Source: Gemmatimonas sp.
GTDB lineage: Bacteria > Gemmatimonadota > Gemmatimonadetes > Gemmatimonadales > Gemmatimonadaceae
Assembly: GCA_011390885.1 (NCBI GenBank)
Contig: JAABRO010000006.1
Location: 57,010 to 121,009 of the forward strand
Direction of reading: 5' to 3'
DNA: 64,000 nucleotides
The position numbers were made by a program, and so were the translations under genes. Numbering within the stretch: the first letter of the stretch is position 1; each line of letters starts with the position of its first letter. Shown here piece after piece: positions 32,970 to 41,858 of the stretch. The notes under the pieces were generated by a model. The model was given only the letters and a program-made list of their open reading frames with translations, made no database searches and was not told the origin of the DNA.

Positions 32970-34286
32970 ATGCGACCCTCGGTCCGTCACTCGCCCCTCC
33001 CCGCCGCGCTGATCACCGCGCTACCGCTCGCGCTCGCGCTCGGCGCCACACCGGCGCACGCCTGCTCGCTCGCTCCCCCGTGGGCGTACCGGCACCCCAG
33101 CCGCCTCGCCTTCCTCGGCACGCCAACGGCCGACACCGTGTTCGCCGGCACCGGCACCATGCCATTCGTCGAGGCGCCAGGACACTTCGGGCGTGGCACG
33201 GCGCGCGCCGTGCACGGTCAGCGTGTGCGGGTGGACCGGCTGGGCGCGCGGGCACGACGCGCACTGCCGGCGGGCGTGCGCGAGGTGCTGCTGGTGCCGT
33301 GGGACTATGCGGCCGACTGCCGTCCCGTGCCGTGGGGGCGCAGTGCGCGCTGGCTCCCCGACTCCATGAGCGGGCTGTTCACCGCCACGCTGCGCCCGCG
33401 CGAGCACTGGGCCGGCGACCTGCCCACGCTCGACATCACACCCTTCCTGCAGCCGTACCGCGATCCGTCGCCCGACACCACCGTGCGCGACGGCCTGCCG
33501 CGGCCACGCCTTGGCGTCGAACGTCTGCTCCGCTTGTACGATGAACTCTGGGAGCCGGACGCGCGCCTCGACACCGTGCAGGCGCTGGCCTGGGCCGAGC
33601 GCCTGCGCGCCGACACCTCGCTTGCCGGACGCTACCCCGCCACGGCGTTCATTCACGAAGCGCTCGGCGTCTTCAACGCGGCGCGTCTGCAGGCGCTGCG
33701 CATTCCGGTGGCCGGCACGTTCCGACTCGAGGTCACGATCGACAGCCAGCCGACGCGCCTGCTGTACGTGCGCACCGTGGCGCGCCCCACGTACGCGACC
33801 CCGAGCTTCCGCACCGGCGGCGACACGACGCTCGCACCGCCCAACCCGCGCAGCTACGACCTGCTCGCCACCGCCGCGCCGCTCATCGACCGGCTCGCTC
33901 CGAGTTGTCAGTACGGCGGCGATCGCACGATCGCCTACGTGTACATGCCGTGGCACGGGCAGCCCGCACCGAACGGCGCCGGCGTGTGGGACGGCGCCTT
34001 CGACGAACGCCTGTTCCCGGCGATGCTGTCGGCCGAGGAACGTCGCCTGATGCAGGATCGTGTGCGCGCGGCCTCCGTGGCGCGCATGGACTCGATGACG
34101 AAAGCGCGACTCGCCGGTGTGCGTCCGCCCCCGACGCCGCCGTACCAGCCCACCTATCCCATGCGCTTCACGCAGGACCCGACGGGACCCATGCGCGTGG
34201 ACGGCACGATCGCACTCGCCCACCTCGGAACGGCGCGTGTGCGCGGCGAGCGCATCTCGAGGGAAACACTCCCCTGCGGTCCCTGA
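32970..34286 (+). CDS. secreted protein of unknown function under a Pho-box-like element
   Basis: 438 residues from the ATG at 32970 (the frame is open upstream through the repeat region, but this ATG is followed by a clean signal peptide to H-A, residue 31). The mature protein would begin with C-S-L-A-P-P-W-A-Y and then L-A-F-L-G-T, faintly like the start of NTR/TIMP-type domains (weak). The remainder is Arg/Pro-rich with scattered Trp and no motif I can name. The four tandem TCAT repeats upstream suggest control by a PhoB-like regulator. Confidence 0.75.
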   Translation: MRPSVRHSPLPAALITALPLALALGATPAHACSLAPPWAYRHPSRLAFLGTPTADTVFAGTGTMPFVEAPGHFGRGTARAVHGQRVRVDRLGARARRALPAGVREVLLVPWDYAADCRPVPWGRSARWLPDSMSGLFTATLRPREHWAGDLPTLDITPFLQPYRDPSPDTTVRDGLPRPRLGVERLLRLYDELWEPDARLDTVQALAWAERLRADTSLAGRYPATAFIHEALGVFNAARLQALRIPVAGTFRLEVTIDSQPTRLLYVRTVARPTYATPSFRTGGDTTLAPPNPRSYDLLATAAPLIDRLAPSCQYGGDRTIAYVYMPWHGQPAPNGAGVWDGAFDERLFPAMLSAEERRLMQDRVRAASVARMDSMTKARLAGVRPPPTPPYQPTYPMRFTQDPTGPMRVDGTIALAHLGTARVRGERISRETLPCGP

Positions 34287-34321
34287 CCGGCAGCGATGGC
34301 GCGGTGGCCGGCTGGTCGCGC

Positions 34322-34672
34322 CTACGCCACCAGCCGCTGCCACGCCGCCACGGCGAGATAGCCGTTGATCACGAACAGCACGAACGCCGGCAGTGTGAGC
34401 AGCACGCCGTCGCGCAGCCGCACACGCACACCCACGCCGAGCAGCATCAGCACGGTGAGTCCCGACGCCGCGAGGAGAAAGAGCGGCAGGTACCACAGCC
34501 CGATCAGCAGTCCCGCACCACCGAGCACCTCGAGCGCGCCGACGAGCACGCGGAACTTCGCCAGCCCGAATCGCTCGAACTCGTCGGCCATTCTCGCCGC
34601 GCCGAGACACAGCACGCCGTAGATGACGAACGCCACGCCGGAGAGCACGGCGAGGAGGGTGAACCGCGTCAT
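34322..34672 (-). CDS. DoxX-like membrane protein
   Basis: 116 residues, four hydrophobic helices (about 5-25, 43-62, 66-84 and 92-112) with short charged loops. F-E-R-F-G-L-A-K-F-R near residue 32 and the G-A-L-E-V-L-G-G-A-G-L-L-I-G helix match DoxX/DoxD-like proteins, which are small membrane proteins linked in some species to redox or stress functions. Its ATG directly follows the TGA of the neighbouring DoxX gene (no spacing), so they are translated from one message. Confidence 0.82.
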   Translation of the reverse strand: MTRFTLLAVLSGVAFVIYGVLCLGAARMADEFERFGLAKFRVLVGALEVLGGAGLLIGLWYLPLFLLAASGLTVLMLLGVGVRVRLRDGVLLTLPAFVLFVINGYLAVAAWQRLVA

Positions 34673-35020
34673 TCAGGCCATCGCGCCGCGAGCGGACCAT
34701 GCCACGAACAGCGACAGCAGCAGCAGCACGAGCGAGGCAACGTACTTCGACGCGGGATGCCGCACGCGGAAGTGGAAGTACTGCGCGAACAGCATGAAGA
34801 CGGCCATCGTCAGCGCGGCTGGCAGCACCAGGCCGGGATACCACAGGCCGGCCAGCAGCAGCGCCGCCGCCGAGATCTTGGCAGCGCCCACGGCGTTGCG
34901 CACCACGTCCGACAGGCCGTACTCCGTGAACTCCTTCTCCACGTTCGGGAGCCGGACCACCCAGACGAAGAGCACTGACAAGGCGACGACGACCTGCGCG
35001 ACAGCGACGAGCGGTTCCAT
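34673..35020 (-). CDS. DoxX-like membrane protein
   Basis: 115 residues from the ATG at 35020; an in-frame upstream extension to 35113 has no membrane or signal character. Four hydrophobic helices with F-T-E-Y-G-L-S-D-V-V and A-A-K-I-S-A-A-A-L-L-L-A-G-L-W-Y-P resemble the gene just downstream, so the pair are likely tandem paralogues. They could form a hetero-oligomer in the inner membrane; that is inference. Confidence 0.8.
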   Translation of the reverse strand: MEPLVAVAQVVVALSVLFVWVVRLPNVEKEFTEYGLSDVVRNAVGAAKISAAALLLAGLWYPGLVLPAALTMAVFMLFAQYFHFRVRHPASKYVASLVLLLLSLFVAWSARGAMA

Positions 35021-35125
35021 GGTGCGGCCCTGAGGGAGCGCGTTGCCGCGCGTGAAGGCCACAGCCGACCGGACGCCGGGTGTACCAGCAGACCAAGCAC
35101 TGGCCTGCCGCAATGGTGCCCGGAC

Positions 35126-38100
35126 TCAGAACATCGTCTTGAACCAGTGCGACACGCGCGTGAGGATCATGTTGCGGCGTGGCAGGAGCGCGTCGAGTTC
35201 CGCAGTCGTTTCCACCCAGCGACTCTGGCCGATGATCGAGAGCAGGTCGAGGTAGGGGATCACCGCCGGCCAGTTGGAGAGCGCGATCACCACCTCGCCG
35301 TCGCTCGTGAAGCTGCGGTCGTTCTGGTTGGCGGAGCCGAGCAGGGTGAGGAAGATCACGCGCTCCCGCACCTCGGGGGCCAGGCCGTCGTACCACTGCT
35401 GCACCACATCGGTGCCGACATCGATGAGCGCATCGGGGTGCGGGCCGAACGACTGCACGGCTGCGCCGCGCGCGGCCACCTGCGTCATGCGCCGCGGCAC
35501 GTACTGCCGCGTGAACGCCACCCACTCCTCGCGCGCCATGATGCGCCACGCCTCGCGCGACGCGATGAAGTTGGCCTTCATGTGCAGCTGCGGATTGCGA
35601 CGGAACTCGAAGTCGGTGGAGTCGGGGTCGGGCGTGCGCACTGCGGCGTACTGCGCGGCGAGCTCCTCGAGCCCCGTATACACCGATGGCGGAAAGTCGA
35701 AGAGTTCGTGCAGCCACTCGTAGCGCTGCAGGGTGTTGCGCACGCCGAGCACCTTGGCGGGGATGTTCGTGACCGGCAGCTCGGAGTTGAAGAGGCCCAC
35801 CTTGAGCATCCCGCCGTGCCGGTCCAGCTCCTCCTCGAGCACCTGCGAGGCGGTGAGCAGACGCCAGAGCAGCTCGCGACTGCGGGCGATGGAGCCGAAC
35901 GAGCGCGCCGGGGCATTCACGTAGGCCGGCGTGATCACGAGCACGCGGCCGCCGCGCATGGCGCAGCCGAGCAGCGCGGAGCCCCAGAAGGTGCCGTTCC
36001 AGAGCGAATCGGGGATCTTGATCACCGATCCGGGTGGCATGAGCGTGTACAGGATGGCCTTGGCGACGTTGATGTCCTTCGTGTCGAACCCGGTGCCGTT
36101 CTGCAGGATCGCCGCGCGCAGCAGGCGTGGGCCGTCCTCGTCACGTGACGCGACGCGTTCATCGTAGTCGTACGCCTTCGGCTTCGGGTGCAGCGCTGCG
36201 GGGAGTCGGCTCCCGCCGAGGCCCTGCTTCTCGAGCAGGGCGCGTGCCGCATCCTTGAGCGCCAGCGCCGCCGGACCGCGCACGAGCAGCGAGCGATCCT
36301 CCCATGAGAGGTTCGCGTAGTGTTCACCCACGCCGGCACCGGTGAGCAGCGCTTCGCCACGATACGGGTCCTGCTCGGTCACGTCGTAGAGCACGATCTT
36401 GCGATGATCACGCATCCACGTGTCGGGCACGGGGAAGCCAGTGGCCAGGCGCCAGCTCCAGAAGGTGGGGTCGGCGATGTTCGTGATGCTGACGTGCACC
36501 TTCACGAGGTTGCGCAGCCACGCCTCGCCGTACTGCCGGCGCTGCGCGGTGAGCAGCGCCGAGCCCTCCACGACGGCGCGCAGCTCGGCCTGCGCGGCCG
36601 CGAGCGAATCACCCCACGCCTCGAAACCGCGCGGCAGTTCGACGCGGTGATGCATCGGGTCCTCGAGCAGCGTCATCCACAGGCTTGACTTGCGCTGCTC
36701 GTAGAAGAACTGGTCGAGCAGGATGAGGTACGTGGGCAGGCGACCGGTGCGGTCGTAGGCGCGCACGCGGGCCGTGAGCGTGGCGAGGTACGAGTGCAGC
36801 ACGTGACGGAAGCTCATCTCGTCCGGATCGCCCTGGGCGTCGTAGCCGCGCACGTCGTGGATCCAGAGCACATGGTAGTCCTCCGCCTCGCGAATCGTGC
36901 GGTTGAGCTGCCACTGGAACTGCTCGTTGATCACGTACGACACTTCGTTGCCATCGTGGAACGGCTCGTTCGTCGCGCGCGTGAGCAGGGCGTCGATCTC
37001 GGCCTGCGAATCGTGCTGCTCCGGGCGCAGGGCGAACTGCAGCGGCAGCCAGGCGTAGCGCGCGCTCTGCCACTCGCGGGTGGCGTCGGCGCGCGCCTCG
37101 TCCATGAGGTCGAGCAGTTCGGAGAACACGGCGAGCGTCGGGGCGCGCGCGGCATCCGGCACCTCGCTCGCGACGTGCAGCCAGCGCAGGAACGCCCCAC
37201 GCGCGAGCACGACGAACGGCGCGAGGGTGTCGTCCTTCTTGTCCTGCCCCAGCAGCCGATCGTACGGCAGCAGCACCTCGTCGAGCAGTACGCGCCGCGC
37301 CTGCTCGGCGACGCGCGCACCGAGCGGCGTGGGGGCCACGGGCAGTGGCGCGTGGCCGTCGATCGAGGACGCCGTGCCCCGCACGTCGTGCTCGCCGAGC
37401 GCGACCGCCATGGAAAACGCGAGGTCGAGCGCGTCGTGATAGCGTCGCGTTTCGCGTTCGATGGCGGGCACGGCACGATCGCCTCCGATCGCGGCGAGGC
37501 GTGCGCGCAGTGCCTCGAGTCGCTCCACGACAGCGCGGTCGCTCGCGGCCCCGCCAGCCCCGGTATGATCCATCCAGGGCACGGTGAGCCAGCGCACGTT
37601 GCGTGCCGCGTCGCGCACGGTGGACATGACGTCGCGCACGGCGGGGTGCGTGACCCGCGGCATGCGAACCGGCGACGGCTCCGTGCGCAGCGGCACGTAG
37701 TCGAGACGCGCGCGCGTCTTGCCGAGGGGCGCGTTCCGTCGCAGGGGCGTCTCGAAGCCGGCCATGAACGCGGGCTCGGCGCCGGCGAAGAGGTCCACGC
37801 GCAGCACGGTCCCGTCGCGGAAGAGGCCGCCGCGGCGCACCGGTTGCAGGAACGACATGTGCGGACGCCAGCGCTCGGTGCCGAAGTTGTAGTCGGTGCC
37901 GAAGGCCAGACGGAGGAACGGCGAGGCGAGGCGGAGGCGCGCGCCGGCGGTCGAGCGGGTGTCCAGCGAGCCGCCGTACAACTCGGCGTGCACGCCGCCG
38001 AGTCCGAGCACGCGGTTGGCCAGTTCGGTGTAGGCGCCGACGCGCGCCTCGGTCACGGCCGCCCGATCCCCGGGGCGCGACTGCACGCCCGTCACGACGC

Positions 38101-38293
38101 CCACAGAGGGAAGCCAGCGCAGCGGCTGGCCGAGGGAGGCCGTGGTGCCCCCCTCGTCGGGACGACGCGGCTGCGCGTCGACATGCCGGACGGCGAGCGC
38201 GTGCGCACCGAGCAGCGTTGCCGCGAAGAAGAGCGCGCGGATCGGTCGCGTGCGTGGAGTGTGTGGTGTTCGCAGGAGCATGGTGCAGATCAT
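35126..38293 (-). CDS. large secreted phospholipase D-fold protein
   Basis: 1055 residues. The ATG at 38293 overlaps the stop of the upstream lipoprotein gene (ATGA) and opens an N-terminal signal (basic region, then A-L-F-F-A-A-T-L-L-G-A-H-A). The first 500 residues show no family I can name. A complete first HKD motif, H-R-K-I-V-L-Y-D (about residue 627), matches H-x-K-x4-D, with downstream G-A-G-V. A second, degenerate site reads Q-L-H-M-K-A-N-F (about 903), lacking the Asp, followed by G-S-A-N-Q-N-D-R-S, the usual companion motif. PLD enzymes need two HKD sites for a phosphohistidine mechanism, so activity may be altered. The likely location is periplasm or outside the cell. Confidence 0.8.
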   Translation of the reverse strand: MICTMLLRTPHTPRTRPIRALFFAATLLGAHALAVRHVDAQPRRPDEGGTTASLGQPLRWLPSVGVVTGVQSRPGDRAAVTEARVGAYTELANRVLGLGGVHAELYGGSLDTRSTAGARLRLASPFLRLAFGTDYNFGTERWRPHMSFLQPVRRGGLFRDGTVLRVDLFAGAEPAFMAGFETPLRRNAPLGKTRARLDYVPLRTEPSPVRMPRVTHPAVRDVMSTVRDAARNVRWLTVPWMDHTGAGGAASDRAVVERLEALRARLAAIGGDRAVPAIERETRRYHDALDLAFSMAVALGEHDVRGTASSIDGHAPLPVAPTPLGARVAEQARRVLLDEVLLPYDRLLGQDKKDDTLAPFVVLARGAFLRWLHVASEVPDAARAPTLAVFSELLDLMDEARADATREWQSARYAWLPLQFALRPEQHDSQAEIDALLTRATNEPFHDGNEVSYVINEQFQWQLNRTIREAEDYHVLWIHDVRGYDAQGDPDEMSFRHVLHSYLATLTARVRAYDRTGRLPTYLILLDQFFYEQRKSSLWMTLLEDPMHHRVELPRGFEAWGDSLAAAQAELRAVVEGSALLTAQRRQYGEAWLRNLVKVHVSITNIADPTFWSWRLATGFPVPDTWMRDHRKIVLYDVTEQDPYRGEALLTGAGVGEHYANLSWEDRSLLVRGPAALALKDAARALLEKQGLGGSRLPAALHPKPKAYDYDERVASRDEDGPRLLRAAILQNGTGFDTKDINVAKAILYTLMPPGSVIKIPDSLWNGTFWGSALLGCAMRGGRVLVITPAYVNAPARSFGSIARSRELLWRLLTASQVLEEELDRHGGMLKVGLFNSELPVTNIPAKVLGVRNTLQRYEWLHELFDFPPSVYTGLEELAAQYAAVRTPDPDSTDFEFRRNPQLHMKANFIASREAWRIMAREEWVAFTRQYVPRRMTQVAARGAAVQSFGPHPDALIDVGTDVVQQWYDGLAPEVRERVIFLTLLGSANQNDRSFTSDGEVVIALSNWPAVIPYLDLLSIIGQSRWVETTAELDALLPRRNMILTRVSHWFKTMF

Positions 38294-39453
38294 GAGGACG
38301 TCGTGTCCGCAGCCGACCCGATCGGGCGGCATTGCGTGAGTCGTGTGGTGTCGGGGCGTGCGCCGGCGCGCAGGTGCCACGTGCCGTCAGCGCGCGGTGT
38401 GCCCAGCGCGACCGTATCGCGGCAGGCGGGCTCGAGCCCTCGGCCCACGATGTGCGTGAGGTCCCAGAGCAGCGCGGACGCGCGGCGAATGGAGTGCCGA
38501 TTGCCGAAGACGCGCTGGAACCAGCTGTCGGCGGCAAAGGCGTCGGTCACGTCCACGGTTTCGAGGCCGTCGCGCGCGAGCGGTGCGGGCTCGGCGAGTC
38601 CCGCGCGCGGCCTGTCGTGCATGCGGCGGGAGATGGTGAGCGCCCGATCGCGTCGCGAACTGTAGAGCACGATGCGGCGGGCGCGTGGCTGCAGCGCGGG
38701 CAGCAGCGTATCGGCGAATCGTGCGGCGTCGTGGTCGAGCGCGAGGAACGCGAGGGCGCGGAGTGGGGCGGCGGCGGTCGTGTCGATGCGGGAGTGACCG
38801 GCGAGCGCCTCGCTCACGAGCCGCCCGCCGAGGGAGTGGCTCGCGAGCAGCGTGTGGTCGGCACCGATCGCGTTGGTCACCTCGGCGAGCACGCGGCGGA
38901 ACGTGGGCTCCGTGGCGGAGACGAACGTGGTGTCGTCTTCGTAGGCGCGCACGAACACGCTGCCGAGGCGTGGCCACGTGATGCCGGAACCGTGGGAGGG
39001 CCAGCAGAAGGCGATCCACGGCACGGGTGCGCGCGACCGCACGAGCGCGTGCACCGGTTGTGTCCAGCATTCATCGAGGCCGGTGCCGAAGCCGTGCACG
39101 TAGAGCACGGCGTAGTCGTCGGGGGCGCGCTGCATGGCCAGGCGCGCCTGCACCTGGGCACGAAATGCGTCGCGCGTCAGTCGCAGCGAATCGCGCAGCG
39201 TGAACGCGAGCGGGTCGGCGAAGGGATCGCGCACCGGCGCGCGTTCGAAGATGGCGGCGCCGTATTCGAGCGTGTCCGCGAGCGCGCGGCGGTCACGCCC
39301 GTCGTCGGTGCGCGCGCGCGCGGACACGTACCACACGGTATCCCGCACCGCGGGTGCGCCCCGTGTCCTTGCGGCGCAGGCGCCGAGCGCGCCGGTCGCG
39401 AGCATCGCGGCCAGCACCGACGGGATCGCGCGGCGTGTCCACCCGAGTGGCAT
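38290..39453 (-). CDS. lipoprotein alpha/beta hydrolase, DUF900 type
   Basis: 387 residues, lipobox L-G-A-C near residue 25. The core reads A-V-L-Y-V-H-G-F-G-T-G (first strand and oxyanion loop), C-W-P-S-H-G (typical of DUF900), and the nucleophile elbow A-S-H-S-L-G-G-R-L, then D-H-D-A as a candidate acid strand. DUF900 proteins are predicted esterases or lipases of unknown substrate. Its stop codon overlaps the start of the PLD-fold gene by four bases, so the two are made together and may act on the same lipid or envelope substrate. Confidence 0.85.
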   Translation of the reverse strand: MPLGWTRRAIPSVLAAMLATGALGACAARTRGAPAVRDTVWYVSARARTDDGRDRRALADTLEYGAAIFERAPVRDPFADPLAFTLRDSLRLTRDAFRAQVQARLAMQRAPDDYAVLYVHGFGTGLDECWTQPVHALVRSRAPVPWIAFCWPSHGSGITWPRLGSVFVRAYEDDTTFVSATEPTFRRVLAEVTNAIGADHTLLASHSLGGRLVSEALAGHSRIDTTAAAPLRALAFLALDHDAARFADTLLPALQPRARRIVLYSSRRDRALTISRRMHDRPRAGLAEPAPLARDGLETVDVTDAFAADSWFQRVFGNRHSIRRASALLWDLTHIVGRGLEPACRDTVALGTPRADGTWHLRAGARPDTTRLTQCRPIGSAADTTSS

Positions 39454-39695
39454 GTCGCAGAAGCACGAGGAGCGGGAGCTGGCTACGTCGCCAAGGCGCC
39501 GTGACCGACCTGACGACAGGCGCTATCGGTAGCATGCGGGAGGCGACCGTCAAGGCGCAACACGCGCCGGGCCACTTTCCCGTCCGCACGAGGAGGCGTC
39601 CGCGACTCCATCGGCAGTGTTCGCGCTTTCGCGCCCCTCGCGCCTTCGCGTCTTGCGCAGTCGCAGGCGCCGCGTGGCGACTGCGCGTGCGGCGT

Positions 39696-40190
39696 TCAGC
39701 GCAGGCGTGCGTCGGGCTCGGGCGAGCCGTCGCTTACGGGGAGCAGTGCGTCGTGGTCGGCGTTCGTGAGCAGGCGATCGGTGCGCGCAGCACGTCTCGC
39801 CACGGCCAGCGTGCCAGCGGCGGAGGCGGCGTTGAGCACGGTCATGGGCCCGAGCACGACGGCGGCGCGGAGCAGCGCCGGCACGGCCGGGAAGATGCCG
39901 GCGCCGAGCGCAAGGCCGCCGAGCAGGGCACCGGCGGCGGCGCCCCAGGCCGCGAAGCGTGGCAGCGACAGCTCCTCGAAGCGGCGGCGGCGCGCCACGA
40001 ACGCGAGCAGCGCGGCAAAGGCGACGCCGCTCAGGAAGCCGGGGATGGCCAGCGTCTGCGGCCACATGTCGAGGATCTCGCCGTGCGGATCCACGATCCC
40101 TTCCATGACCCCGCCCCCGACGATCGCCCAGATGAGCGCCCACGCGATGCCCATGCCGGCCATGCCGCGCAGGCGTCGCAGCCATTGCAT
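39696..40190 (-). CDS. small polytopic membrane protein of unknown function
   Basis: 164 residues with four hydrophobic segments (about 11-30, 48-65, 82-100 and 104-125), R-R-R-R at the cytoplasmic side of one loop and a polar C-terminal tail. No family recognised. The start is ATG 40190. The 278 bases to the divergent hydrolase gene at 40469 hold an ACTTTG...CAAAGT palindrome on its promoter side, 61 bases upstream of the ATG, so the gene is probably controlled by an unknown repressor. Confidence 0.7.
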   Translation of the reverse strand: MQWLRRLRGMAGMGIAWALIWAIVGGGVMEGIVDPHGEILDMWPQTLAIPGFLSGVAFAALLAFVARRRRFEELSLPRFAAWGAAAGALLGGLALGAGIFPAVPALLRAAVVLGPMTVLNAASAAGTLAVARRAARTDRLLTNADHDALLPVSDGSPEPDARLR

Positions 40191-40250
40191 TGGTGTGTTC
40201 TCCCGAAGGCCGACGGAGGTCTCGTCCGTCCGGTCGGACGGGACGCGTTC

Positions 40251-40267
40251 ACTTTGTATCGCAAAGT
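40251..40267 (-). promoter_or_regulatory. 17-base palindrome upstream of the 39696-40190 gene
   Basis: ACTTTG (40251-40256) and CAAAGT (40262-40267) are perfect inverted copies around TATCG, an AT-rich island in GC-rich DNA. A second, GC-rich inverted repeat (CCGTCCG, 40226-40232, with CGGACGG, 40235-40241) is nearby. It looks like a repressor operator or promoter element; no regulator gene is adjacent. Confidence 0.5.
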
Positions 40268-40468
40268 AGCGCCGCCGCGCCTCGAGCGGAACCGCTGCCC
40301 GCCGACTACGCGGCCCCGAGCAGTCCCTACGTCAACGTCGCCGCCCGCGTACGTCACGCGCCGTATGCCCGGCGCGCGCCGCCGCCCCGATCCTGATGCT
40401 GCCGGCGGCTCCGCGGGTCTACCCGAGGCCCGTGCCCTGCGGGAACACTTCGTGTCAGGAGTCCGGAC

Positions 40469-41749
40469 GTGTCTCGTTCCACCCCCTTCCGCACGCTGGC
40501 CGTGTTTGCGGCTGCCGTCCTCGCGGCGTGCAGCGACGCGCCGACCGCCGACGTCGCTCCCGAGAGCCGCTCCCCGCTGACCCAGCCCTCGCTCTCGAAG
40601 CGCATCGTGACCGAACCCACCACGGGGCCGTGGTCGCGCATCATCGAAGGCACCACGGGCCCCGGCGCGCTCTACGCGCTGTACGTGCCGCGCGACTGGA
40701 ACGGCGATGCCGTGTTCTACGCGCACGGCTTCCGCAATGCCGTCGATCCGGTCGACCTGCGCAACCAGGACAAGCGCTACGCAGTGCGCGACGCACTCGG
40801 CGCCATGGGCTACGCCGTGGCCTGCTCGAGCTACTCGCACAACGGCTTCGCCGTGAAGGACGGCGCGCAGCGCACACACCAGCTGCGTGGGCTGCTCGCC
40901 TCCGCACTCCACGGACAGCCCGCGCGCAGCTTCCTCGCCGGCCACTCGTTGGGCGGCGACATCGCGCTGGCGCTCGCCGAACGCTACCCCGACCAGTACG
41001 ACGGCGCCCTGCTCCTGTGCGGCATGGTGGGCGGCTCGCTCGTGCAGACGCAGTACCTGGGGCACGTGAAGGCATTGGCCGACGCGTTCTTCCCGGGCGC
41101 GTTCCCGGGGACGGTGGAAGGCGTACCGGAAGGGACGGTGATCACGATTCCGCAGGTGGGTGCCGCGGTGCAATCGAATCCGGCTGGCCTCTACGCGATC
41201 GCCAGCAGCGCGCAGGCGCCGCTGCCGTTCTCGCCAGTCGGCAGCGTGTTCGACCCGACCAGCATCGCCTGCCAGACGCTCGTCGGCTCCCTCTGGGCCG
41301 GCCTCAGTTTCCACGCCCGCGGCATCAACGACATCGTCGCGCTCACGCCGGGCCAGTCGCCCTTCGACAACGCGAGCACGGCGTACGCCCCGAACGCCAT
41401 GCCGCTGCTCCCGCCCGCGAATCTCCCGCCACTCTTCGGCTTCGCCAACGCGATGGTCACCCGCTACAGCGCCGACATCCAGTCCACCAACTACCTCTCC
41501 CGGCACTTCACTCCCACCGGCGAGCTCGGCGTGCCGGTGCTCACCATCCACAACCGCTGGGACCCGGCGGTGCCGCTCGTCCACGAGGACGAGCTGCGCG
41601 CCCGCGCCACGGCCGTGGGTGCCACCGGCAACCTGCTGCAGCGCATCGAAAACTCGTACGGCCACTGCAACATCGCACCGGGCACCGTGGTGCAGGCCTT
41701 CGAAGATCTCACCGAATGGACGGCCACGGGCACGAAGCCCGCGAACTGA
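40469..41749 (+). CDS. secreted alpha/beta hydrolase lipoprotein
   Basis: 426 residues from the GTG at 40469, with a lipobox L-A-A-C (Cys21). The alpha/beta-hydrolase core has V-F-Y-A-H-G-F (oxyanion region), the nucleophile elbow A-G-H-S-L-G-G-D, a late H-N-R-W-D-P-A-V-P and S-Y-G-H-C-N-I-A-P containing the likely catalytic His. Related secreted proteins act on esters or peptides; no substrate can be given. A perfect 10-bp GC hairpin stands after the stop codon, before the convergent Nramp-like gene. Confidence 0.87.
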   Translation: MSRSTPFRTLAVFAAAVLAACSDAPTADVAPESRSPLTQPSLSKRIVTEPTTGPWSRIIEGTTGPGALYALYVPRDWNGDAVFYAHGFRNAVDPVDLRNQDKRYAVRDALGAMGYAVACSSYSHNGFAVKDGAQRTHQLRGLLASALHGQPARSFLAGHSLGGDIALALAERYPDQYDGALLLCGMVGGSLVQTQYLGHVKALADAFFPGAFPGTVEGVPEGTVITIPQVGAAVQSNPAGLYAIASSAQAPLPFSPVGSVFDPTSIACQTLVGSLWAGLSFHARGINDIVALTPGQSPFDNASTAYAPNAMPLLPPANLPPLFGFANAMVTRYSADIQSTNYLSRHFTPTGELGVPVLTIHNRWDPAVPLVHEDELRARATAVGATGNLLQRIENSYGHCNIAPGTVVQAFEDLTEWTATGTKPAN

Positions 41750-41761
41750 TCCGGGTCGTCG

Positions 41762-41791
41762 GCGGGCGGGGGCGGTCCCTGCCCCGCCCGC
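41762..41791. terminator. bidirectional hairpin between convergent genes
   Basis: GCGGGCGGGG (41762-41771) pairs with CCCCGCCCGC (41782-41791) over a 10-base loop, starting 12 bases after the alpha/beta hydrolase stop codon. The Nramp-like gene ends at 41859 on the other strand. No T-run is present. Confidence 0.55.
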
Positions 41792-41858
41792 AGGCGACGG
41801 ATTGCGGACGGCGCGCGCGCCAACGCTCGCGTGTGGCGCATGCTTGTCACTGCAACCG

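Noticed and set aside
34309..34336. Hairpin CGGCTGGT...ACCAGCCG between convergent genes
   Set aside because: The second arm lies within the DoxX coding sequence and the stem is only 8 bp; too weak to list as a terminator.
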